Origin: Sphingobium arseniciresistens
GTDB lineage: Bacteria; Pseudomonadota; Alphaproteobacteria; Sphingomonadales; Sphingomonadaceae
Length of the DNA: 64,000 bases
NCBI GenBank assembly: GCA_029167225.1
Contig: JARFNK010000020.1
Location: forward strand, 1-64,000
Direction of reading: 5' to 3'
In this document: one piece after another, positions 1 through 9,185 of the stretch
Numbering within the stretch: the first letter of the stretch is position 1
Layout of the letters: every line of letters starts with the position of its first letter
The notes under the pieces: generated by a model
What the model saw: only the letters and a program-made list of their open reading frames with translations
Databases searched by the model: none
What the model was told of the DNA's origin: nothing
Translations under genes and position numbers: made by a program

Positions 1-114
1 ATCGACAGCCCCTATGAGGCACCGGAGAAGCCCGAGATCCGCGTCAACACGGTCGAGATGACGCCCGAACAGGCGGCCGAGCACATCATCCGCCAGATCA
101 TGCCGCTGAAATGA
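1..114 (+). CDS. cysC: Adenylylsulfate (APS) kinase, C-terminal end only
   Basis: Only the last 37 codons are in the window; the gene starts upstream. The visible residues begin IDSPYEAPEKPEI, which matches the conserved end of APS kinase, either stand-alone CysC or the kinase part of a CysNC fusion. APS kinase phosphorylates adenylylsulfate to PAPS, the activated sulfate used for reduction or sulfotransfer. The stop overlaps the first ATG of the next gene (ATGA), and that gene hydrolyses PAP/PAPS, so an operon for activated sulfate is well supported. CysC and CysNC cannot be told apart from this fragment. Confidence 0.8.
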   Translation: MDSPYEAPEKPEIRVNTVEMTPEQAAEHIIRQIMPLK

Positions 115-887
115 GGGATGCCATGGTCTCCGAAACGATGAAGGACGCCGATCTCGCGGCCCATCTCGCCGATGTCGCCGGGCGCATCCTCAAGGATGTG
201 CGCGCTTCCAGCCTGTTCTCCCCCAAGGCGCTGGGCAAGGCGGGCGACCAGACCGCCAACCAGTTCCTCTGCCATGCCCTGCGGGAGCAGCGCCCGGACG
301 ACGGGCTGCTCTCCGAGGAGGAGAAGGACAATCCCGAACGGCTCGCCAAGGGGCGCGTCTGGATCATCGATCCGGTCGACGGCACCCGCGAATATGGCGA
401 GGAACGCGCCGACTGGGCCGTCCATGTCGCGCTGGCGATCGACGGCGTGCCGGCCATCGGGGCGGTCGCGCTGCCCGGCCTCGACGATGGCGTGATCCTG
501 CGGACCGACCAGCCCCGCCCGCTGCCGGCAGCACCCGCGAGGCTGCGCATGGTCGTTTCGCGCACCCGCCCTGCCGCCGAAGCGGTCGCAGTGGCCGACG
601 CACTGGACGCCGAACTGGTGCCCATGGGATCGGCCGGTGCCAAGGCCATGGCCATCATCCTCGGCCAGGCGGACATCTACCTCCACTCCGGCGGCCAATA
701 TGAATGGGACAGCTGCGCGCCGGCGGCGGTCGCCATCGCCCACGGCCTCCACGCCTCGCGGATCGATGGCTCGCCGCTCATCTACAATCAGGGCGACGTC
801 TATATGCCGGACCTGCTGATCTGCCGGAAAGAGCATGCGCAGGCCGTGATCGACGCGCTCAAGGTCATGCCGCAGGCCGCCGCCTGA
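111..887 (+). CDS. cysQ: 3'(2'),5'-bisphosphate nucleotidase CysQ
   Basis: 258 residues, inositol-monophosphatase superfamily. Family role: Mg-dependent removal of the 3'-phosphate from PAP (or PAPS), clearing the inhibitory by-product of sulfate transfer. Visible metal and phosphate motifs are the acidic LLSEEE at about residues 66-71, WIIDPVDGTREY at 84-95 and YEWDSCAP near residue 200, the usual three metal-ligand blocks. The 111 start overlaps the APS-kinase stop by four bases, which suggests translational coupling; an in-frame ATG at 123 is an alternative. The downstream sulfotransferase makes the PAP this enzyme would recycle. Confidence 0.88.
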   Translation: MRDAMVSETMKDADLAAHLADVAGRILKDVRASSLFSPKALGKAGDQTANQFLCHALREQRPDDGLLSEEEKDNPERLAKGRVWIIDPVDGTREYGEERADWAVHVALAIDGVPAIGAVALPGLDDGVILRTDQPRPLPAAPARLRMVVSRTRPAAEAVAVADALDAELVPMGSAGAKAMAIILGQADIYLHSGGQYEWDSCAPAAVAIAHGLHASRIDGSPLIYNQGDVYMPDLLICRKEHAQAVIDALKVMPQAAA

Positions 888-950
888 CTGCGGGCGACGC
901 CAACAGAAGAACAGGCGCACCACGGGGGCGCACATGATGGAGAGACAATA

Positions 951-2120
951 ATGGCAACCGCACTGGCCGCCGATCATATCGACGTCGCATTCCTTCTCGC
1001 CGCGGCCCGCGAGCAGACGGGCCTTTCGGACTTGGGCGACGACGCCATCCTTGAAGGGCTGGACGTGCTTGTCGACAGCATCAACCGGGAAGCGAAGCTG
1101 ACTGACGCGGGGCGCCAGCGCTGGACGACGACGCTCGTGGGCACGCTCGCCAATCGCCTGCGCGTGGAGGATTGGCTCGCAAAGCATCCAGAACTGCTCG
1201 AACGGCCCATCGAGAAGCCGCTGTTCGTCTTCGGCTTGCCGCGCACGGGCACGACCCTGACGATCAACCTGCTGAATGCAGACCCGGCCCGCCGCAGCCT
1301 GCTGCGCTGGGAGGCCTTCAACTCCGTTCCTCCAGCGAAGGCGGGCGAACTCAGCTCCGATCCGCGCTACTTTGCGGAGCAGGAACGGCTCGACATGTCG
1401 ATGAAATATGTGCCCCATATTTCGGCGATCCATCATGAGGATGCCGACAGCCCGACCGAATGCCAATTTGCGATGTCGCCTTCATTCTGCGCCCAATATT
1501 ATGACTCGGTGCTGCGCATCCCGAGCTACCGGAAATGGTTCTTCAACACGAGCTATCTGCCCGCCTTCCGCTATCACAAGCGGCTGCTCCAACTGTTGCA
1601 GGCGGAAAATGGCGGCCGCTGGTCGCTGAAGAACCCCTGGCACCCGCTCTATCTGGACGACCTGACCACCATCTATCCCGATGCGCAGCTGGTCATGACC
1701 CATCGCGACCCCGCCGACGTGGTCGCCTCCGCCTGCAGCCTCGTCAAGAATGTCCGGGTGATGTTCAGCGACGCGGTGAACCCGGTGGAGATCGGCCAGG
1801 CGTTGCTACAGACCTTCGACCTGATGATCGAGCGCATGCTCGCCTATCGCGAGAAACATGGCTGGGATTCGATCCACGACATCCAATATGCCGACCAGCT
1901 GCGTGATCCGATCGGCGAGATGCGCAGGCTCTACGCCTCTCTGGGAGAGCCGCTGACACAAGAGGCCGAAACCGCGATGCAGGCGATGCTCGACAGCAAC
2001 CCGCAGGGCAAGCATGGCAAGCACAGCTATGCGCTGGAAGACTATGGCCTGAGCCGTGCGCAGGTCCACGCGCATTTCAAGGATTATTGCGACCGCTTCT
2101 CCATCCCCTGCAAGACCTGA
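951..2120 (+). CDS. PAPS-dependent sulfotransferase family protein
   Basis: 389 residues. The N-terminal third carries the 5'-phosphosulfate-binding P-loop GLPRTGTT at residues 95-102, preceded by a beta strand (LFVF). A second block, MTHRDPADVVASA, fits the 3'-phosphate-binding region. This is the Sulfotransfer_3-type family, which moves sulfate from PAPS to hydroxyl or amine acceptors. No signal peptide is seen, so it is probably cytoplasmic. The ATG has a GGAGAGA Shine-Dalgarno 7 bases upstream. Position after cysC and cysQ supports use of PAPS. The acceptor (lipid, sugar or small metabolite) cannot be told from the sequence. Confidence 0.85.
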   Translation: MATALAADHIDVAFLLAAAREQTGLSDLGDDAILEGLDVLVDSINREAKLTDAGRQRWTTTLVGTLANRLRVEDWLAKHPELLERPIEKPLFVFGLPRTGTTLTINLLNADPARRSLLRWEAFNSVPPAKAGELSSDPRYFAEQERLDMSMKYVPHISAIHHEDADSPTECQFAMSPSFCAQYYDSVLRIPSYRKWFFNTSYLPAFRYHKRLLQLLQAENGGRWSLKNPWHPLYLDDLTTIYPDAQLVMTHRDPADVVASACSLVKNVRVMFSDAVNPVEIGQALLQTFDLMIERMLAYREKHGWDSIHDIQYADQLRDPIGEMRRLYASLGEPLTQEAETAMQAMLDSNPQGKHGKHSYALEDYGLSRAQVHAHFKDYCDRFSIPCKT

Positions 2121-2133
2121 TCCCGCCGATCGG

Positions 2134-2169
2134 AAGGGCGTGGCGACGGTTGGCAGTCGCCACGCCCTT
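2134..2169. terminator. Bidirectional hairpin terminator candidate
   Basis: A perfect 14-bp stem (AAGGGCGTGGCGAC pairing with its complement) with an 8-base loop, placed between the convergent ends of the sulfotransferase and the dipeptidase. There is no strong T-run on either side, so Rho-independent activity is likely but not certain. Confidence 0.6.
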
Positions 2170-2192
2170 CTTCGGCAGGGGGAGGCAGGACC

Positions 2193-3464
2193 TTATCGCG
2201 TGAACGGAACCGCCGGGATCGCGGCGGGATCGGCAAGGGCCTGCGCTTCGCGGACCACCCGCAGCGCATTGCCGCCCCAGATCTTGGCGATGTCGGCGGG
2301 CGTATAGCCGGCCTTGAGCAGCGCCGCCGACAGTTTCGGATAATCGGTCACATCCTCGAACCCGTCGATGCCGCCTCCGCCATCGAAATCGCCGCTGACG
2401 CCGACATGATCGACGCCCACCAGCTTGATGGCGTGGAGCATGTGCTTTATGAAATCGTCGAAATTGGCGCGTGGCGCGGGCCATCGCGCATCGATCGCCT
2501 TGCGCTCGGCCATCAGCGCGGCACGCTGTTCCGCCGTCGGCTTGCCCATGGCCTCGAATTTTTCCATCAGCGCCTTCATCGCCGCGTCACGCTCGGGGAT
2601 CTTGGGCTGGGCGATCATGTAGTTGCTGAAGGCATTGAGCTGGATCACGCCGCCCTTCGCCGCGACCAGCTTCGCATCGGCGTCGCTCACATTGCGCGGA
2701 TGGTTGAAGATGGCGCGCATGCCCGAATGCGAAAGGATGATCGGCGCTTTCGACAGTTCCACCATCTGCCGCAGGGATTCGTCGGAGGAATGCGACGCAT
2801 CGACGACGATGCCCAGGCGGTTGGCCTCCGCGACGTATTCCTTGCCCCGGGGCGAGAGGCCATGCCATTCCGCGCCCTTGGGATCGGTGGCGCTGTCCGC
2901 CAGGTCGTTGTTCAGGAAATGCGCTGGGCTCGCCATCGTCACGCCCAGCGCCCGGAACGTCCGCATCAGGCTGAGGTCCGCTTCGAACGGATAGCCATTT
3001 TCCATGCTGAGGAAGACGAAGCGCTTGCCTGCCGCCACGATGCGGGTCGCGTCGTCCGCCGTCAGCGCCAGTTCGAACACGTCGGCATGCTTGGCGATCA
3101 TTTCGCGGATCTGCACGGCACGGACCAGCGCATTGTCGCGCGCCAGCCTGTCACCCTCCGGCGTGCGCGGCCCCTGCCCGATGTAGATGGCGAAGAACCC
3201 GCCATCCACGCCGCCCTCGACCATCCGGGGATAATCGACCTGATCGCCATCCTGCTCATAGCTGTGGCGATCCATGATGCTCCACCCCGGCCGCCCCAGA
3301 TTGGCGGGCGTGTCGAAATGGGTATCGAGCACGATCGCCTTGTCATGCGCAGCGCGGGCCGCATCGCTGATCTGGGCCGGAGCAGAAGCCTGTGCCGAAG
3401 CCGAAACCGGCATCTGCAAGGCGATGAGGGCCGCGCCGAGCGGCAGGAGGTGAAGGAGTTTCAT
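2193..3464 (-). CDS. Membrane dipeptidase (renal dipeptidase, peptidase M19 family), exported
   Basis: 423 residues when started at the ATG at 3464, which directly begins a signal peptide (MKLLHLLPLG, cleavage near residue 24); a longer frame to 3611 exists but would bury the signal. M19 enzymes are zinc dipeptidases that cleave dipeptides, including some with a D-residue. Visible family blocks are THFDT with the H49xD51 metal pair, GGVDGGFFAIYIGQGP, the metal-ligand region FLSMENGYP, VVDASHSSDE with ILSHSGMRAI, and DHVGVSGDFDGGG. It lies 13 bp after the acylase, so the two probably share an mRNA. PvdM, in pyoverdine maturation, is a family relative, which is suggestive only. Confidence 0.88.
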   Translation of the reverse strand: MKLLHLLPLGAALIALQMPVSASAQASAPAQISDAARAAHDKAIVLDTHFDTPANLGRPGWSIMDRHSYEQDGDQVDYPRMVEGGVDGGFFAIYIGQGPRTPEGDRLARDNALVRAVQIREMIAKHADVFELALTADDATRIVAAGKRFVFLSMENGYPFEADLSLMRTFRALGVTMASPAHFLNNDLADSATDPKGAEWHGLSPRGKEYVAEANRLGIVVDASHSSDESLRQMVELSKAPIILSHSGMRAIFNHPRNVSDADAKLVAAKGGVIQLNAFSNYMIAQPKIPERDAAMKALMEKFEAMGKPTAEQRAALMAERKAIDARWPAPRANFDDFIKHMLHAIKLVGVDHVGVSGDFDGGGGIDGFEDVTDYPKLSAALLKAGYTPADIAKIWGGNALRVVREAQALADPAAIPAVPFTR

Positions 3465-3477
3465 TATCACCGACCTT

Positions 3478-5577
3478 TCAGAATTTCGTCGTTTCCTCAA
3501 GGTTCTTCTCCACGTCAGCCCGGTTGATCCAGAGCGTGCGGAAAGTCTTGGAGGCAAGGAAGCGCAGCTGGTCGCTGTTATGCTTCGATCCGGGCTGGCT
3601 GCTGTTGCCATAGCTCATCATGCCCACGGCCTTCATCGGCGTACCGAACTCGACCATTGAAACCCAGGTCTCGCCATGGACGGGCAGCCGCTCTCCATTT
3701 TTCATCGGGCCCCAAGTGATCGTGCGGAAGACGCCGGTGTTCCCGAAGCCGCCATTGGCCGGCAGGCTGACGTCACCCAGATGATAGCGCGACACGTCGC
3801 CATAGGGGCGGTCGACCGCGCCATAGAGGGACTTCGTCTTCGCCACCGCCTGTTTCAGCATGGCGACGGAGGCCGCGGGATCCTTCAGGCCGCGCGGAGT
3901 CTCCAGCGGGTCGTCGAGCGTCCACTTCACCGCATAGTTGGACTGGTCGACGAAGTTTCTTGGCGCAAAGATCGCCGCCCATGTCTCGAACAGTAGCGCG
4001 CCGCGCGCATCGGGCTCGAAGCGATGGTCCCATTCGCCGAGCAGCTTCACGGCCTGCACAATCTCGGGATCGCTATTGCCCTGCGCCGCCTTGATAAGCT
4101 CCGGGATGAGCCGGTCGGCCATCAGCGACCGCGTTTCGGTCTTGCGCGCGACGAAATCCTCGAAGCTCATCTTCGGCGTCTTGTCGAGCAGCTTGACCGA
4201 CATCTGCGCGCGCTGGCTCACCGGCCCGACGGGCGCGACATAGGCCGGGAACGCCTTGGGATCGAGCACGCGCGGCCAGGCGGCGAGCCATGGCGGATCA
4301 TTGGCATTCTGAACGAAGCCGCTCGCGGGATCGAGTACCTTGGGCATCTCGTCATAGCTGTGGACGTCCTTCCACAGCGTGGCCGAGGTATCGCCCGCCA
4401 CCGGCTTCGACCAGCTGGACAGGTCGCCATCGGGATGCTTGGGCAGGATGCCGTTGTCGAGATAGAGGATATGCCCGGCGCGGTCGGCATAGACGATATT
4501 GAACATCGGCACCTGCATCGTGCGCAGCGCCTTTTCGAACTGCGCCCAGCTCTTCGACTTGCCCATGTCGAGATATTGCTGGAGGACGCCGGGCCGATCG
4601 AGCCCGGCGACCTTGACGGCAACCGTCGTCTTGCCATCGGGCAGGCTGAATACCGGTCCCTGTATGGCAATCTTCTGGGTGAAGCTGACGGTTTTTTGCG
4701 ACCCGTCGGGTTGGCGAACCTTGTAGCTTTTTTCTTCCGTCTTGAAGGGCAGCACCTTGCCGTCGAAGACATAGCCGTCACCAGACAGGGTCAGCTTGTA
4801 CGTCGTGTAGCCCTGCATGGTGTTGACGGTGTTGGTGAAGCCCAGGTCATTGTTGAAGCCGAAGCGCAGCACCGGCAGCCCGACCTGCGTCGCGCCGTAG
4901 AGGCTGAGGCCCGGCGCGTTCAACTGCGCCTCGAAATAGGTGAGCTGGCTCGGCGCCCAGGGGAGATGCGGGTTGGCGAGCAGCATCGCCTTGCCGGTGG
5001 CCGAGCGCGAGGGCGCGACCGCCCAGGCGTTGGAACCTCCCGCCTCATTGGTCGTCGGATCGGCCAGAGCCTTCTGTTCCGACGCGATATAGACATAGTT
5101 CATTAGGCGATGGGCATGGGCCATCACGTCGACCCCCGTCACCGGCAGTACCTGAAGCACCTCCGGGTCCAGCTTGGCGCGGTGCGCGGCGGCATAGGCG
5201 TTGATGCCTGCGGCGAAGGCATCAAGGTCCGCGCGCATCTGCGGCGTCTGCGCCTTGTACCAAGTCAGCGACCGCTCCGGCACGTCATTGCCGATCAGCC
5301 ACTTGTCCTGCTTCTCGAATTTCTCGCCCCAATATTCGGCGGCCTTCGCGCGGGCCTCACCGAACAGGTGGATGACGAGATTGCCGTGGTTCTGCGCCTG
5401 CGCATAGCCGAAGCCGTAGAAGGACCCCGCCTCGGTCTTGGCATAGACATGGGGCACGCCAAAACTGTCCCACAGGATTTCCCCATCGCCCCAGGCGCTG
5501 CCCTGCTTGGGAGCGGTGGCAGCCGGCATGGCGACCGTCGCGAGCGCGAGGGCCATCCAGATTTTCGATGCACGCAT
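3478..5577 (-). CDS. Penicillin/AHL-type acylase (Ntn-hydrolase, peptidase S45), periplasmic
   Basis: 699 residues from the ATG at 5577, chosen over the ATG at 5583 because AGGGG lies 8 bases from it. A signal peptide (KIWMALALATVAMPAATA) precedes the mature protein. The self-cleavage site GSNAW puts the catalytic N-terminal serine of the beta chain at residue 182, giving an alpha chain of roughly 160 residues. The family hydrolyses the amide between an acyl or aryl group and an amine: beta-lactams, acyl-homoserine lactones, aculeacin-type lipopeptides or pyoverdine precursors. It sits 14 bp after the TonB receptor and just before a dipeptidase, which suggests import and deacylation of an acylated peptide-like compound. 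The true substrate is unknown. Confidence 0.88.
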   Translation of the reverse strand: MRASKIWMALALATVAMPAATAPKQGSAWGDGEILWDSFGVPHVYAKTEAGSFYGFGYAQAQNHGNLVIHLFGEARAKAAEYWGEKFEKQDKWLIGNDVPERSLTWYKAQTPQMRADLDAFAAGINAYAAAHRAKLDPEVLQVLPVTGVDVMAHAHRLMNYVYIASEQKALADPTTNEAGGSNAWAVAPSRSATGKAMLLANPHLPWAPSQLTYFEAQLNAPGLSLYGATQVGLPVLRFGFNNDLGFTNTVNTMQGYTTYKLTLSGDGYVFDGKVLPFKTEEKSYKVRQPDGSQKTVSFTQKIAIQGPVFSLPDGKTTVAVKVAGLDRPGVLQQYLDMGKSKSWAQFEKALRTMQVPMFNIVYADRAGHILYLDNGILPKHPDGDLSSWSKPVAGDTSATLWKDVHSYDEMPKVLDPASGFVQNANDPPWLAAWPRVLDPKAFPAYVAPVGPVSQRAQMSVKLLDKTPKMSFEDFVARKTETRSLMADRLIPELIKAAQGNSDPEIVQAVKLLGEWDHRFEPDARGALLFETWAAIFAPRNFVDQSNYAVKWTLDDPLETPRGLKDPAASVAMLKQAVAKTKSLYGAVDRPYGDVSRYHLGDVSLPANGGFGNTGVFRTITWGPMKNGERLPVHGETWVSMVEFGTPMKAVGMMSYGNSSQPGSKHNSDQLRFLASKTFRTLWINRADVEKNLEETTKF

Positions 5578-5591
5578 GTCCATTGCCCCTT

Positions 5592-8387
5592 TTAGAAGTT
5601 CACCGTGACGCGGCCGTAATAATAGCCGCCGGTAAAGCCATAGGCTCCGCTGGTGGCGTAGAAGCCTGCGCCGGTGTTGACGTTAGTCAGCGCATCATTG
5701 CGATCCGGGTAGACGTTGAACAGATTGTTCGCGCCCACCGCGACATTGAGCAGCTTGGTGGCCTGCCAGGAGAGTTCGGCGTCCGTAATCCACTTCGCGC
5801 CAAATTCGCGATCATTGTCGACGGCATTGCCATAGCTCTTGAACGTGCCGTAGCGAACGACGCGGGTGCTGAGCGAGAAGTCGCCGATCGTCGAAACATT
5901 GCCCAGGAACAGCTTGGTCTTGGGCAGGTTGACGGTGATGTTGCTCTGAGACAGGCGATCGAACAACACATAGCCTGCGCCAAGCGCCGCCAGTTCAGCC
6001 GGGTTTTCCTTGACGCCGGTGATGATCGTCTTGTTGTAGTTGTAGCCCAAATTCCACGACATGTTGACGAGATCGCCGATCTTGTGGCGATAGGTGGCGA
6101 CCACGTCGATGCCGCGCGTCCGGGTGTCGATGGCGTTGGTATAATATTGGGCGCTGATGTCCGGCGAGAGGCCGTTGGCAACGAGAATATTGGAGACTGC
6201 GGTTCCCGTCAGCGTGCTTGTCAGGGTGATGCGGTCCTTCACCTTGATCTGGTAGCCATCAACCGTGATGTTGAGGCCAGGGAGCGGCGTTAGCACGAAG
6301 CCGGCGGAGAAATTGGTGGATTTCTCCGGCGTCAGCGGCTCGGCACCTAGGGCAATGGCGGCGGCTGAGCCGACGGGCAGCGTCTTGATCTGCAGCAGGT
6401 TCAGCGTCGGCGGGGTGCCGATGGTGCGGAACTGACCGGTGGTGGAGGCATAGATCTGCTGCGCCAGCGCCGGGGCTCGGAAGCCCGTGCTCACAGCGCC
6501 GCGGAAGGACAGCCATGGGGTGACGGCATAGCGGGCATTGAATTTGCCGATCAGCGTGTCGCCACTGGCATCGTCATAATGTTCGTAGCGCAGCGCGCCG
6601 CCCAGGGTGATGTCCTTGGTGGGATCATAAGCGAGGTCGAGATAGGCCGCGATGTTGTTGCGGCTCCCCACGCCGGCATCGTCAGGCGTGAAACCCGCTG
6701 CGCCCGAAGCACCCGGCGTCGGACGGCCAAGGCTGGAGGTGTAGGTGCCCGCCGCATAGCTCGCCTCGTCGCCCTGAAGCACCGCATAGCGCTCGTAGCG
6801 ATGCTGGAGGCCGCCGGAAACCTGCAGGTTGCCGCCGCCGATCTCATAAGCGCGCGTCAGGTCGAGCGAGGTCACGATTTCCTTGGAAATCAGCGTGCCG
6901 ACATAGAATTCGGTCGGGCTCGTCGGCCCGAGCGAGGCGTTCAGCGTATTGTCCGCCTCCTGCCGGGCACGGTTGCGGCCCAGCGTGGTGCTGAGGTCGG
7001 CGTCCCACCCGGCCAGCGTCGTCTTCAGGCCAACGGCGAATTCATAATCCTGCTCGCTGATAAGCACGCGGGGGCGGAAGCCGTTGGGGAAGACCTGCGG
7101 CAGCGAGTTCGCATTATTGGGCGCACGATAGGTATAGTTGAGGTCGGAACGGCGCTCGGAATAGGTACCGAAGGAATAAAATTGGACGGCGCCGAAATCA
7201 TAGCCGGCATTGTAGCTCGTGTTGATGCTCCGCTGCGGCATCGCGCCATAGTTTGACGTGACCATCCGGTCGATGGTCGCTTCGCGCGGGTCAAGCTGAC
7301 CGCCGACCAGCGGATAGAGGCGGATGCTGGACGCGATGGGTTCTGCGCGGTTCGACGCTTCCTGCTTCTTGGCGCTCGCGGACAGGTTGAGGAAGCCGCT
7401 CTCGCCCAGCTTCGTCCCGATATTGAGGTCGGCACGATACAGCTCGCCATCGCTGCGATCCATGTTCTGGCCGGCCGAAGCCGAGGCCGATCCGCCGCTA
7501 TTGTCATCCTTCAGGATGATGTTGATGACGCCCGCAATGGCATCGGAGCCATATTGCGCGGCGGCGCCGTCGCGCAGCACCTCGATATGATCCACGGCCG
7601 AGGTCGGGATCATGTCCATGTCGGCCGGGACCGAGCCGTTATAATAGGAGGACACGGCGTTGATAAGCGAGGTTTTATGGCGGCGCTTGCCGTTGACGAG
7701 GATCAGCGTTTGGTCCGGGTTGAGCCCGCGCAGGCCGCCGGTCGCGATGACGGTGGAGGTGCCTCCGCCGGCGCGGGTCGGCAGGTTGAAGGACGGGACC
7801 AGCGTGTTGAGCGCGGCGAGGACGCCGGCCTTTCCGGTCTTCTCCAGTTCCGCTGCGCTGATGACGTCGATCGGCGTCGGGCTGTCGACCACGGTGCGAG
7901 GCTGGCCGCGCGATCCGGTGACGACGATCTCGCTACCGGCGGTTTCGCCTTCGTCGCTGCCCGCCTGCGGCGCGGCGCCGGCGATGCTGGCGGCCTGAAC
8001 GGAGGCATGGATGGCGGCGGGCAGGCTGGCAGTGTCGAGGCTGGCGACCTGTACGCCGCGGCGTGCGGCGATGGCGCGGTTCTGCATGGAGAGCGCAATG
8101 ACCTTGCCGGAGGACAGGTTGATGCTGAGCCCGGTGCCCGCAATCATCCGCTCGAGCGCCGCCTGCGGGGTCATCGTGCCGCTGATCGTGCGGGTGCGCA
8201 GCCCGTCCACCTGGTCATAGGGGAACAGCACCTGAAGCCCGGACTGACGTGCGAACATCGGCATCGCTGTCTTTACCGATTGCGAGGGGATGTTGAACTT
8301 CGCCTTCGTTTCGCCCGCCATTGCCGGTGAAGCCGCCGCGATCGCGGCCATGCTGACGACAAACCCCAGACCATGCATTTTTGTCAT
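5592..8387 (-). CDS. TonB-dependent receptor with N-terminal STN signalling domain
   Basis: 931 residues from the ATG at 8387, directly before a signal peptide ending ASPAMA. Residues about 25-110 form a secretin/TonB short N-terminal (STN) domain of the kind that contacts a FecR anti-sigma factor. A plug follows (DIEVL-type text HIEVLRDGAAAQYGSDAIAG) and then a 22-strand-type barrel ending YYGRVTVNF with a terminal phenylalanine. It imports an unknown substrate across the outer membrane and should report its presence to the divergent FecR/FecI pair. It is first in an operon with acylase and dipeptidase genes. A predicted ECF promoter lies at 8420-8453. Iron-siderophore and peptide-like substrates are both possible. 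Confidence 0.9.
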   Translation of the reverse strand: MTKMHGLGFVVSMAAIAAASPAMAGETKAKFNIPSQSVKTAMPMFARQSGLQVLFPYDQVDGLRTRTISGTMTPQAALERMIAGTGLSINLSSGKVIALSMQNRAIAARRGVQVASLDTASLPAAIHASVQAASIAGAAPQAGSDEGETAGSEIVVTGSRGQPRTVVDSPTPIDVISAAELEKTGKAGVLAALNTLVPSFNLPTRAGGGTSTVIATGGLRGLNPDQTLILVNGKRRHKTSLINAVSSYYNGSVPADMDMIPTSAVDHIEVLRDGAAAQYGSDAIAGVINIILKDDNSGGSASASAGQNMDRSDGELYRADLNIGTKLGESGFLNLSASAKKQEASNRAEPIASSIRLYPLVGGQLDPREATIDRMVTSNYGAMPQRSINTSYNAGYDFGAVQFYSFGTYSERRSDLNYTYRAPNNANSLPQVFPNGFRPRVLISEQDYEFAVGLKTTLAGWDADLSTTLGRNRARQEADNTLNASLGPTSPTEFYVGTLISKEIVTSLDLTRAYEIGGGNLQVSGGLQHRYERYAVLQGDEASYAAGTYTSSLGRPTPGASGAAGFTPDDAGVGSRNNIAAYLDLAYDPTKDITLGGALRYEHYDDASGDTLIGKFNARYAVTPWLSFRGAVSTGFRAPALAQQIYASTTGQFRTIGTPPTLNLLQIKTLPVGSAAAIALGAEPLTPEKSTNFSAGFVLTPLPGLNITVDGYQIKVKDRITLTSTLTGTAVSNILVANGLSPDISAQYYTNAIDTRTRGIDVVATYRHKIGDLVNMSWNLGYNYNKTIITGVKENPAELAALGAGYVLFDRLSQSNITVNLPKTKLFLGNVSTIGDFSLSTRVVRYGTFKSYGNAVDNDREFGAKWITDAELSWQATKLLNVAVGANNLFNVYPDRNDALTNVNTGAGFYATSGAYGFTGGYYYGRVTVNF

Positions 8388-8419
8388 GTGCGGAACCCCC
8401 GATTGAAACCTTGTTGCTG

Positions 8420-8453
8420 GCCGATACGAGGGGGCAGCCACTTTCTGCTAACC
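8420..8453 (-). promoter_or_regulatory. Predicted ECF-sigma promoter of the STN receptor operon
   Basis: Read on the minus strand: GGTTAGCAGAA (8453-8443), 14 bases, then CGTATCGGC (8428-8420), about 33 bases before the receptor ATG. The same two blocks with the same 14-base gap occur before the transporter gene at 10182-10215. CGTAT-type -10 boxes are typical of ECF sigma factors. The adjacent FecI-like sigma factor is the obvious reader; that link is inference. Confidence 0.7.
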
Positions 8454-8546
8454 TGGATGACGATTTTATTAAAAACTCTTGATGGTTGTTGGCGCGTGCT
8501 TCGTTCAAGCAAGCGCAGGCCGGCATGTCCGGCTTCTTCGAACGAC

Positions 8547-9185
8547 ATGCACATGCATGTCCAAGGGCGCAGCAACGGGAATTTGAAGGTGATCGCTTTG
8601 CATCCTGTCAGGATCAGGCTGGATTGGTACAAGCAGGCGATCCTGCCGCACGAGGGCGCATTGCGCGCCCGGCTGCGGCGGATGCTTCCTCCCGGCTTCG
8701 ATGTCGATGACATGGTCGCCGAGGCGATGACCCGCGCCTATGCGTCCGGCGATCCCGAGCGGCCCGGCAGCGGCCGCGCCTATCTGTTCCAGATCGCGCG
8801 CAACCTGCTGATCGACGAAGTTCGACGCAACAGGATCGTCTCGCTGGAACTGGTCGCCGATCTCGAACTGTTGCAAGTGGACAATTCGACCGAGGAAGCC
8901 CTGCATGCCCGCGACGAGTTGCGCCATCTTCAGGCCATCCTCGACACCCTGCCACCGCAATGCCGGCGCGCATTCATCTTGCGCCGTGTCTTTGATAAAT
9001 CGGTGATTGACATAGCAGAGGAGATGGGTCTGTCCGTATCTACCGTAGACAAGCATCTTATGCGCGCGTCGGTGAAGATCATGGACGCCATCGGCCAATT
9101 TGAGGATTCCGGGTTTGGATGGTCGCTACACAAGCGTCGAAGCACGAAAGGCCCTGGAGGCCGAAGCGGCACGGCGCTTTCATAG
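8547..9185 (+). CDS. FecI-like ECF RNA polymerase sigma factor
   Basis: Region 2 is seen in DDMVAEAMTRAYAS and GRAYLFQIARNLLIDE, and region 4 in LDTLPPQCRRAFILRRV with VSTVDKHLMRA, as in FecI-type sigma factors. With the ATG at 8547 it has 212 residues; no good ribosome site precedes that ATG. A GTG at 8589 has GGGA 8 bases upstream and gives a protein nearer the usual FecI length, so the start is uncertain. The gene is divergent from the STN receptor and overlaps fecR by 86 bp. Role: directs transcription of the receptor operon, and probably of the transporter operon, when FecR signals substrate. Confidence 0.85.
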   Translation: MHMHVQGRSNGNLKVIALHPVRIRLDWYKQAILPHEGALRARLRRMLPPGFDVDDMVAEAMTRAYASGDPERPGSGRAYLFQIARNLLIDEVRRNRIVSLELVADLELLQVDNSTEEALHARDELRHLQAILDTLPPQCRRAFILRRVFDKSVIDIAEEMGLSVSTVDKHLMRASVKIMDAIGQFEDSGFGWSLHKRRSTKGPGGRSGTALS

